NCBI GenBank assembly: GCA_009885515.1
Contig: VFKO01000143.1
Location: 1-12,903 of the forward strand
Direction of reading: 5' to 3'
DNA length: 12,903 nt
From: Rhodobiaceae bacterium
GTDB lineage: Bacteria; Pseudomonadota; Alphaproteobacteria; Micropepsales; Micropepsaceae
Positions 1 through 6,037 of this stretch are shown piece by piece. Within the stretch, counting starts at the first letter, position 1, and every line of letters starts with the position of its first letter. The position numbers and the translations under genes were made by a program. The notes under the pieces are model-generated. The model did no database searches. It saw only the letters and a program-made list of their open reading frames with translations, and had not been told where the DNA came from.

Positions 1-423
1 GTGGACGGCGATATTCGTTCAGGCTCAGTGACAATCGGTGAAAAAGCAAACTTCGAAGGCGAGATCGTCGCAGAAGAGTGCATCATTCGGGGCCGCGTCC
101 AAGGCATTGTGCGTGCACGCAAAGTACAATTGTCTGGCACATGCCACATGGAAGGCACAATTCTTCACGAAGTTCTGGCAGTTGAAGTCGGCGCTTTTTT
201 CGAAGGCAATTGCAGGCACAGCGCCGATCCGTTATCGGAGACAGCTGGCAAGCCCGAACCAAGAGCGACCTTTGAGCCAAAGCGGGATTTGGCCATGCCG
301 ACGCCCTCGCCCAGCCAATCGCCGGCCGCCGCCTCATCCGCGAACTTTCCTCGCCCGGTTACGCAGACCACGCGCACGACCAGCACGGGCAGCTTGCTTG
401 GTGCGATCAAGTCGCGGCAATAG
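1..423 (+). CDS. Bactofilin family protein, 5' end missing
   Basis: C-terminal 140 residues of a bactofilin, a polymer-forming cytoskeletal protein whose short right-handed beta-helix assembles without nucleotide into filaments that scaffold cell-shape and wall enzymes. The visible part shows the repeating beta-helix pattern (G-x-I/V, small and hydrophobic residues alternating), for example DGDIRSGSVTIG, GEIVAEECIIRGRVQG and VEVGAFFEGNCR, over residues 1-75. It is followed by a Pro/Ser/Thr-rich, probably disordered tail ending SLLGAIKSRQ and a TAG stop. The frame is open from the first base and the GTG at position 1 is almost certainly an internal Val codon (family pattern E-V-x-G-D-I), so the true start lies outside the window. 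In many bacteria bactofilin genes sit beside an M23 peptidase gene; that side is not visible. It converges on prfB with only 18 nt between the stop codons. Confidence 0.88.
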   Translation: MDGDIRSGSVTIGEKANFEGEIVAEECIIRGRVQGIVRARKVQLSGTCHMEGTILHEVLAVEVGAFFEGNCRHSADPLSETAGKPEPRATFEPKRDLAMPTPSPSQSPAAASSANFPRPVTQTTRTTSTGSLLGAIKSRQ

Positions 424-441
424 GTTTAGGCCAGCGTCGAA

Positions 442-1576
442 CTATTCGAGATCTACAACAGGTGGCGCATCAGCGCCACCCTTTAGCCGTTGCGCCAGAG
501 ACGCCTGCATAAAAGAGTCTAGATCACCATCCAAAACGTTCTGCGGCGAATAACTCTGTGCGCCTGTCCGCAAATCTTTCACCAATTGATATGGCTGTAA
601 GACATACGAGCGAATCTGGTGCCCCCAGCCGATTTCACTCTTGGTCGCATTGAGCGCTTGCACTGCCGCTTCTCGTTTTTCCAGCTCAAACTCGTAGAGC
701 CGTGATCGCAACATCGCCCAAGCCGCAGCCTTGTTCTTGTGCTGAGAACGGTCATTTTGGCAAGAAACAACAATATTGGTTGGGATGTGCGTAATACGAA
801 TTGCACTCTCAGTCTTATTGACGTGCTGCCCACCCGCGCCGCTCGCCCGATACGTGTCGATGCGAACGTCCTTGTCGGGGATTTCTATCACGATGGAATC
901 ATCAACCACCGGATACACCCACACACTGGCAAAACTTGTATGGCGGCGCGCATTGGAGTCGTACGGTGAAATTCGCACCAAGCGGTGAACACCGGACTCG
1001 GTCTTACCCCAGCCGAACGCGTTCTCGCCTTTCACCACAATGGTTGCCGACTTGATGCCCGCCTCTTCGCCCAGACTCTCTTCCAGCAATTCCCAGCGAA
1101 ATTCATGGCGCTCAGCCCATCGCGTATACATGCGGAAGAGCATCGACGCCCAATCCTGGCTTTCGGTCCCCCCGGCACCGGCATGAATTTCGACGTAGCA
1201 GTCGTTGCCATCCGCTTCACCGGAAAACAGCGACTGCATTTCCAAATTTTTCGCGCGCGCGGCAACCGCACGCAGTCCCTCCTCAGCCTCCGCCAGCAAC
1301 GACGCCTCGCCTTCGGCACTGGCCAGATCAATCATGCCAGTGGAATTTTTGAAATCCGCGTCCAGTGCTGAATGGTCGGCAATGGCTTTGTCTAGCTTGT
1401 TTCGCTCGCGCATCATCAGTTGCGCCGCAGCAGGATCATTCCAAATCGCCGGATTCTCGGCCTTTGCGTTCAGTTCATCCAGACGGCGTCGTGCAGCGTC
1501 CGGGTCAAAGATGCCTCCTCAGCAGGGCCAGCGACTGCCGGACTTGCTCAGCGATAGATTCCATTTCCGCACGCAT
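442..1576 (-). CDS. prfB: Peptide chain release factor 2 (RF2), with programmed +1 frameshift
   Basis: RF2 recognises UGA and UAA in the ribosomal A site and triggers peptidyl-tRNA hydrolysis. The zero frame starts at ATG 1576-1574 (MRAEMESIAEQ...) and runs 23 codons to CTT (1510-1508) followed by an in-frame TGA (1507-1505). A +1 slip places GAC (1506-1504) next, and the frame then stays open for 354 codons to TAG at 444-442, giving 377 residues, a normal RF2 length. In full-length numbering the decoding tripeptide region reads SPY (203-205; SPF in E. coli) and the catalytic loop GAGGQHVNK has GGQ at 248-250, preceded by Ala rather than the Thr found at position 246 in E. coli K-12. An ATG at 1416 lies in the downstream frame, but starting there would remove 53 conserved residues. 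A weak SD-like GGTGATG precedes the start. The gene lies 72 nt behind mrcA on the same strand and may be co-transcribed with it. Confidence 0.96.
461..484 (+). terminator. Perfect 8-bp hairpin after bactofilin gene, inside prfB tail
   Basis: GGTGGCGC (461-468) and GCGCCACC (473-480) form a perfect 8-bp, GC-rich stem with the 4-nt loop ATCA, followed by CTTT. It starts 38 nt downstream of the bactofilin stop, so it could end that transcript, although the T run is short. The same bases are codons of prfB near its C-terminus (GGADAPP), so the terminator function, if real, is embedded in an opposing coding region. The structure is seen directly; its role is inferred. Confidence 0.42.
1504..1519 (-). 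promoter_or_regulatory. prfB: prfB programmed +1 frameshift site
   Basis: On the minus strand, AGGAGG (1519-1514) is followed by CAT, then the slippery CTT (1510-1508), TGA (1507-1505) and C (1504). This matches the known RF2 autoregulatory element: an internal Shine-Dalgarno hexamer three bases before CUU UGA C. When RF2 is scarce, slow reading of UGA lets tRNA-Leu slip +1 onto UUU and full-length RF2 is made; when RF2 is plentiful, a 23-residue peptide is released. Here the internal SD is the perfect consensus AGGAGG, where E. coli has AGGGGG. Confidence 0.95.
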
Positions 1577-1648
1577 GTTTCATCACCAAGCACGAGATTA
1601 AGGGTCGCGATTTATATCGTTGTCAGCGACGCTGGCACAAGTCCGTTT

Positions 1649-4111
1649 CTAGTACAGACCCCAGGCACCATTGCCTTGCGTATTTGAGCTCGAACTGTCT
1701 TCGGTTTCAACTTCCGTTCCCGAGCCCATTCCACCCCAGCCATCGCCTCGTGCGACATAGCCGGTTCCTGGCTCAGTGCCTGCCTTAAAGGCTTCAAGGA
1801 CCGCACCGCCCGCAAAAGGCTGTCCTGATTTCAGATCCACGCGAACCAGACGAATGCCCGGCGGCACCCGGAAAGGTACTGAGGGCTGCTTGCCCACTGC
1901 ATCGGTCATAAAATCTCGAAAAACCGGAGCGGCATTGTGTCCACCGGTCTCACCGTGACCCAGAGATTTTGGCTGATCGAAACCAATATAAATGCCGACG
2001 GTCAGATTGGGTGAGAACCCGACAAACCATGCATCTTTGTAGTCATTGGTGGTCCCGGTCTTACCCGCCAGAGGAACGCCGACACTTTTGACAACCATCG
2101 CGGTCCCACGCTCCACAACTCCTTCGAGCATATGCGTAATTTGATAGGCCGTCCTTGGATCGAGAATGTTGTCCAAATCGCTCGCGACCATCGGTTCTTC
2201 TTGTTCGGTCCAGCCGGGAGCATTGCATCCTTCGCACATGCGCTTGTCATGACGATAAATGGTTTTGCCGTGCCGGTCTTGAATGCGGTCCACTAACGTA
2301 GGGACCACACGCTTGCCGCCATTCACAAAAGTCGAGAACGCCTGAGCCATTCGCACGATCGTCGATTCCGTCGATCCCAAGGCATTAGCCAGCACGGGCA
2401 GCATCTTCTCCGACGTTCCAAGCTTGCGCGAATATTCGACAACCTTTTCCATCCCAATGTCGGCGGCGATCCGCACCGTCATCAGGTTCCGGGATTTTTC
2501 CAGACCCTGTCGCAGCGTCGATGGCCCGGCGTAATTCTCATCATAATTGTCCGGACGCCACATCGGCAGGCCTTGGCCCTGGCTCGCCACAAACGGCGTG
2601 TCCAACACAATGCTGGACGGCGTGTAGCCTGAGTCCAGCGCCGCGGCATAGACTACGGGTTTGAACGACGATCCCGTTTGCCGGTAGGCTTGCCATGCAC
2701 GATCAAACTCACTGCCGTAATAGCTAAAGCCGCCCACTAACGCCAACACGCGTCCAGTGTGTGGGTCCATTGCGACGAGGCCGCCGTTTGCTTTCGGCAC
2801 TTGCCTCAGCATGTAAAGCCCAGTGTTCGGATTTTCAGGCGTTTTGGGTAGAGCTTCCACGTATATGACATCACCCGGCGTCACGACTTCCGAGAGTTTT
2901 CTGATCTCCCCGCCCATCCGCTCATCGTTGATGAATTTCTTTGCCCATTTTACTTCCGCAAAAGGAATTTTGGCTTCAGATCCATCCGCGAACCCAATTT
3001 TGACAGCCTCGTTCCCCACATATCCAGTGACCACGGCCAAGCGCCATTCCGTGACATCCTGCAATGACGGCATGGACGTTTGATCAGACATTGTGCGTTG
3101 CCAGTCTGTCGTCAAATCAACGCGCGTCACGGGTCCGCGCCAGCCATGGCGGCGATCATAGGCAATCAATCCATTGCGCAGAGCCTTAACGCCGTATCGC
3201 TGCAAGGTCGGATCAAAGGTTGACCGAACCGCCAGCCCTCCTTCGTACAAGGATTTATCTCCGTAGTTTTGCTGGATCCAACGGCGAACTTCTTCGGCGA
3301 AATACTGCGCGTCGGGTGACTGCGCTCCAGCAGGGCGGAAATGGGGAATAAGGTCTTCGCTTACGGCTGTCTTCGCATCTTCTTCACCGATGTGCTGATT
3401 CTCCGACATCCGTTGGATGACCCAGTTGCGCCGCTCAATTGCGCGCTTGTAATGGCGAACTGGGTGATAATTGCTCGGCGCCTTCGGCAGACCGGCCAGA
3501 TACGCCGTTTCTGCGATCGTCAACTGATCTAGCGACTTATCAAAGTAATTGTAGGCGGCAGCTGCAACACCATAAGAGCCGGATCCCAAAAAAATCTCAT
3601 TCAGATAAAGCTCGATAATTTTGTCCTTCGTGTAGGCATCTTCGAGACGAAACGCGAGCATCCACTCTTTGATTTTCCGCTCAACACTCACTTCGCTGGT
3701 CAGCAAAAAATTCTTCGCGACTTGCTGTGTTATCGTGGAAGCACCCTCAGGACGCTTATTGCCCTGAGACATGTAATTCTGAATGTTTGAGTACGCCGCT
3801 CGAATAACGCCGTTGAGATCGACACCAGGGTGCGAATAGAAATCTTTGTCTTCGGCAGACAAAAACGCATCGATAACACGCCGCGGAATTGACTCAATCG
3901 GTACAAACAGGCGCCGTTCCTGAGCATACTCTGCGATCAACGATCCATCATTCGCGTAGACGCGCGTCGTGATCGGCGGCTGATAATTCGCCAGCGAACC
4001 ATAGTCGGGCAAGTCTTGGCTGAGCTTGTACAAGTACAGCGCTACGCCCGCGAAAACCGAGATGGATAAGACAGCGGCCCCGCCCAAACTGTACGCAATA
4101 AATCGATACAT
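1649..4111 (-). CDS. mrcA: Penicillin-binding protein 1A, bifunctional glycosyltransferase/transpeptidase
   Basis: Class A PBP that polymerises lipid II into glycan strands and cross-links the stem peptides in the periplasm. A cytoplasmic N-terminus and one membrane segment (about residues 7-28) precede the GT51 domain. Its motifs are SAEDKDFYSHPG (catalytic Glu87), GASTITQQVAKN (123-134), RKIKEW (145-150) and ELYLNEIFLGSGSYG (167-181). A linker/OB-like region follows (about 310-440), then the transpeptidase with SSFK (nucleophile Ser481, Lys484), SRN (540-542) and KTGTT (684-688). The length of 820 residues is typical of Gram-negative PBP1A. The tail after about 770 is Gly/Ser/Glu-rich and probably disordered. 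The only two cysteines, C626 and C629 (MCEGCN), lie between the SxN and KTG motifs. The start codon has no strong SD (AGGA lies far upstream). It lies 127 nt after amiC and 72 nt before prfB, consistent with a wall-gene group. Confidence 0.96.
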   Translation of the reverse strand: MYRFIAYSLGGAAVLSISVFAGVALYLYKLSQDLPDYGSLANYQPPITTRVYANDGSLIAEYAQERRLFVPIESIPRRVIDAFLSAEDKDFYSHPGVDLNGVIRAAYSNIQNYMSQGNKRPEGASTITQQVAKNFLLTSEVSVERKIKEWMLAFRLEDAYTKDKIIELYLNEIFLGSGSYGVAAAAYNYFDKSLDQLTIAETAYLAGLPKAPSNYHPVRHYKRAIERRNWVIQRMSENQHIGEEDAKTAVSEDLIPHFRPAGAQSPDAQYFAEEVRRWIQQNYGDKSLYEGGLAVRSTFDPTLQRYGVKALRNGLIAYDRRHGWRGPVTRVDLTTDWQRTMSDQTSMPSLQDVTEWRLAVVTGYVGNEAVKIGFADGSEAKIPFAEVKWAKKFINDERMGGEIRKLSEVVTPGDVIYVEALPKTPENPNTGLYMLRQVPKANGGLVAMDPHTGRVLALVGGFSYYGSEFDRAWQAYRQTGSSFKPVVYAAALDSGYTPSSIVLDTPFVASQGQGLPMWRPDNYDENYAGPSTLRQGLEKSRNLMTVRIAADIGMEKVVEYSRKLGTSEKMLPVLANALGSTESTIVRMAQAFSTFVNGGKRVVPTLVDRIQDRHGKTIYRHDKRMCEGCNAPGWTEQEEPMVASDLDNILDPRTAYQITHMLEGVVERGTAMVVKSVGVPLAGKTGTTNDYKDAWFVGFSPNLTVGIYIGFDQPKSLGHGETGGHNAAPVFRDFMTDAVGKQPSVPFRVPPGIRLVRVDLKSGQPFAGGAVLEAFKAGTEPGTGYVARGDGWGGMGSGTEVETEDSSSSNTQGNGAWGLY

Positions 4112-4182
4112 GATCTTAAACTATCCTGCGCCTAACTCATGCGCTTTGGCAATCATAGCATGGCCGCGCCGCACCGCATGCC

Positions 4183-4210
4183 AAAAACCGGCGCGCGACG
4201 AACCGTCGCC
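4183..4210 (-). terminator. Weak terminator-like hairpin after amiC
   Basis: Read on the minus strand about 29 nt after the amiC stop, GCGACG (4209-4204) and CGTCGC (4200-4195) pair around a 3-nt GTT loop, and a run of five T follows at 4187-4183. The gap between stem and T run (GCGCCGG) is longer than in a good intrinsic terminator, although a bulged pairing of GGC with GCC could shorten it. It may attenuate readthrough from amiC into mrcA or be incidental. Confidence 0.3.
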
Positions 4211-4238
4211 AACCACTTATTGTGACTTTTCGCACATA

Positions 4239-5489
4239 TTACGGCCCTGCCCTGCCTGCTGCAGCATCCGTTTTTTGCTCCTGACGGCTCTGCTTGAAAT
4301 ATTGATCAACTGCACGAGCAATTGCCTGCGCCATTCCACGCCGCCACCAGTTGGCCCGCATGGCCGACTCGTCAGCAGCGTTGGTAAGATAGCCTACCTC
4401 GATCAAAACCGAAGGCACATCAGGCGCTTTCAGCACCCGGAATCCAGCAAAACGATGGCTCTTTTGGGTGAGCGTTCCCACTTTCTGCAACTCTGGGACG
4501 AGTAGCTTGGCGAATTTCACAGAATTATTCTTGGTTTCACGCTGGGCCAAATCAATGAGAATGCTGCTCACGATGTCGGGTTCCTTGGTCAAGTCTACAC
4601 CTGCAATGATGTCGGATTGGTTCTCGGCATGCGCAAGGGCATCGGCCTCCCTGTCAGACGCTTGCTCTGACAAGGTGTAGACTGACGCCCCTTTAACCGA
4701 CGACCCCGGTGCAGAATCGGCATGAAGCGAAATAAACATTGCTGCTTTCGAACGGCGTGCCACCGCCACACGCGCTTTCAGCGACATAAATATGTCGTGA
4801 TCCCGCGTCATGACGACGGTGAATTTTCCCGTAGCCTCAAGGGCATTTCGAAGCGATTTACCGAGTGCAAGCACCAGGTCTTTTTCGTACATGCCGCTGA
4901 CCCCTGTCGCGCCCGGGTCAACACCTCCGTGCCCTGGGTCAATAACCACAATACGTTTGCCGTTGGTCAGCTTAGGGTCATCGGCACCAAGCTCAAAATC
5001 AGAAACTCCCTCCGGAGCAACAGCGGGCGCCAGCTCAACACCCTTTGGCCAACCAGCGGTGGCCAGATATTTGGTACGCTCCGTCGGCACAAGATCGAGC
5101 ACCAACCTGTATTCATTGAGCTTTCCCCGCGGCAACAAGAACTTGTTGGCGATCACTGCTGGTGCTTCCAGATCAATTACCATTCTGGAGCGCCCTGGCC
5201 GGTACAGCCCGTATCGAAAACCTTTGACCACACCGGCCGCGTTTTGCGCTGCAGCAGGGTCGATTCTCCAACCAACTTCAGGAAAATCAACAACAATGCG
5301 ATAAGGATCGGCGAGGGTGAACACCTCGAACTCAATCTTCTTTGATAGGCTCAGCACAAATCTCGTGTGGTTCGCATGCTTCCCCAATCGAACTTCGGAC
5401 ACCCACACATCGGGTTCCGCCTGGACCGCTGCGTTCATATTCAGCGCAAGTAACGCAGTCAAACCCACGCTAGGCCAACTTACACGCAT
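4239..5489 (-). CDS. amiC: Periplasmic N-acetylmuramoyl-L-alanine amidase with AMIN domain
   Basis: Zinc amidase that cleaves the bond between N-acetylmuramic acid and L-alanine of the stem peptide, separating daughter cells at division. A signal peptide covers residues 1-24 with likely cleavage at AVQA|EP. The AMIN domain (about 28-135) is the type that targets the septum or binds peptidoglycan. An Amidase_3 domain follows (about 178-400) with zinc ligands His187 (DPGHGG), Glu202 (YEKD) and His256 (SLHAD), and catalytic Glu364 (VLIEVGYLTN). The 60-odd residues between His256 and Glu364 (SEQASDREADALA onward) form the predicted helical insertion that in E. coli AmiB/AmiC-type enzymes blocks the active site until a LytM-domain activator such as EnvC binds; no activator gene is in view. 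The length of 416 residues is usual. It is divergent from rne and is the first gene of the leftward wall group. Confidence 0.93.
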   Translation of the reverse strand: MRVSWPSVGLTALLALNMNAAVQAEPDVWVSEVRLGKHANHTRFVLSLSKKIEFEVFTLADPYRIVVDFPEVGWRIDPAAAQNAAGVVKGFRYGLYRPGRSRMVIDLEAPAVIANKFLLPRGKLNEYRLVLDLVPTERTKYLATAGWPKGVELAPAVAPEGVSDFELGADDPKLTNGKRIVVIDPGHGGVDPGATGVSGMYEKDLVLALGKSLRNALEATGKFTVVMTRDHDIFMSLKARVAVARRSKAAMFISLHADSAPGSSVKGASVYTLSEQASDREADALAHAENQSDIIAGVDLTKEPDIVSSILIDLAQRETKNNSVKFAKLLVPELQKVGTLTQKSHRFAGFRVLKAPDVPSVLIEVGYLTNAADESAMRANWWRRGMAQAIARAVDQYFKQSRQEQKTDAAAGRAGP

Positions 5490-5600
5490 TGGACTTCAGA
5501 CCCTTGCCCCAACCGCAATGAATTCCGGCAGACTGCCAGTCCCAGATAGTCGCCGATCCGTATTGACGACTCGTTAGCCAAGAATCAGCTACTATAGGCC

Positions 5601-5635
5601 TGCTGCGGGCAAAACTTACCAATTTTTGCCCGGCA
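5601..5635 (+). repeat. Leader stem A: 9-bp perfect inverted repeat
   Basis: CGGGCAAAA (5606-5614) and TTTTGCCCG (5624-5632) pair perfectly around a 9-nt loop, and TGC/GCA (5601-5603 with 5633-5635) add three pairs across a 2-nt bulge. No T run follows on either strand, so it looks like a leader structure or operator rather than a terminator. Confidence 0.6.
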
Positions 5636-5698
5636 AGCGCCAATATCGGCTCTGTTTCTGCGGTTGCGATAGGGGTTCAACAAGTCTACAAGGTAGCG

Positions 5699-5744
5699 CA
5701 AGTCCTGCCATAGCCTCAAATTCGAGCGCAAATTGCAGGGCTTG
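5699..5744 (+). repeat. Leader stem B: 10-bp inverted repeat with one G-U pair
   Basis: CAAGTCCTGC (5699-5708) pairs with GCAGGGCTTG (5735-5744); the single departure from perfect complementarity is a G-U wobble (5703 with 5740), valid in RNA on the rne strand. The 26-nt interior contains a smaller CTC/GAG pairing (5715-5717 with 5724-5726), so the element could be a branched or extended hairpin. Confidence 0.55.
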
Positions 5745-5978
5745 AAATCACGCATTCTTGCGGTCTCGGTGCCAATGGCACATCGGCAGTTGCAGAATGC
5801 ACTAGCACGCGACCCGCCCAACCCTGGACGGCCGCGAAGGGTAATTGTTTCCCATGATGTTTTTCGCTTCATCCGGAACGGCTCAAGGGCGGGTGTTCAT
5901 CCCTGCCCCCTATGGTCACCGTTCTGTGGGAAGCGTTTCCGTAACTTCCAACACATTGAAAGCCGGCATGCGCGGTAA

Positions 5979-5995
5979 ACGAGACATGGTCTCGT
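5979..5995 (+). repeat. Leader stem F: 7-bp perfect hairpin upstream of rne SD
   Basis: ACGAGAC (5979-5985) and GTCTCGT (5989-5995) form a perfect 7-bp stem with an ATG triloop, 29 nt upstream of the rne Shine-Dalgarno GGAGAG. It is close enough to influence ribosome access or to offer RNase E a structured landmark near the start; that role is inferred. Confidence 0.5.
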
Positions 5996-6037
5996 CGTCG
6001 AACGAACCGGGACGCGCGGCTTTCGGAGAGCAATTTA

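Larger units (their letters stand above)
5490..6037. promoter_or_regulatory. Gene-free amiC-rne divergent region; probable rne 5' leader
   Basis: This 548-nt stretch has no credible gene: the short ORFs in it lack ribosome binding sites and show no family features. It must hold the promoters of amiC (leftward) and rne (rightward). I see no strong sigma-70 promoter: TTGACG at 5563-5568 and TACTAT at 5590-5595 are 21 bp apart, which is too far for a normal spacer. On the rne side there is a string of inverted repeats (5601-5635, 5699-5744, 5769-5781, 5887-5908, 5928-5940 and 5979-5995), suggesting a long folded leader. RNase E is autoregulated through its 5' UTR in E. coli; the same is inferred here. 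GGAGAG at 6025-6030, seven bases before the ATG, is the rne ribosome binding site. On the amiC side there is a GGCAG-A-CTGCC repeat at 5527-5537. Confidence 0.6.

Noticed and set aside
964..972. SPY in place of SPF in the RF2 decoding loop
   Set aside because: At first this looks like a changed stop-codon recognition motif, but SPY followed by DSNARRHTSF is, as I recall, common in alphaproteobacterial RF2, so it is not evidence of altered decoding.
1505..1521. In-frame TGA and apparent frameshift in prfB as a pseudogene or sequencing error
   Set aside because: The site matches the known programmed frameshift element exactly, and the joined product has full normal length and intact motifs.
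4026..4505. Open frame of 159 codons on the plus strand across the amiC/mrcA junction
   Set aside because: It crosses the ends of two real opposing genes and the gap between them, with no recognisable domain or SD.
4722..5345. Open frame of 207 codons on the plus strand opposite amiC
   Set aside because: It is antisense to a clearly recognised amidase, has no ribosome binding site or family motif, and an atypical Cys/His/Arg-rich composition expected of a shadow frame.
5563..5595. TTGACG ... TACTAT as an rne promoter
   Set aside because: The spacing is 21 bp, outside the usual 16-18 bp; kept only as a remark in the intergenic entry.
5585..5978. Short frames in the rne leader (5585-5872 minus, 5733-5978 plus, and 5845-6099 plus running into rne)
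   Set aside because: No SD, no family features, Arg/Cys-rich composition, and the last overlaps the well-supported rne start in another frame. A regulatory leader peptide cannot be excluded but nothing supports one.
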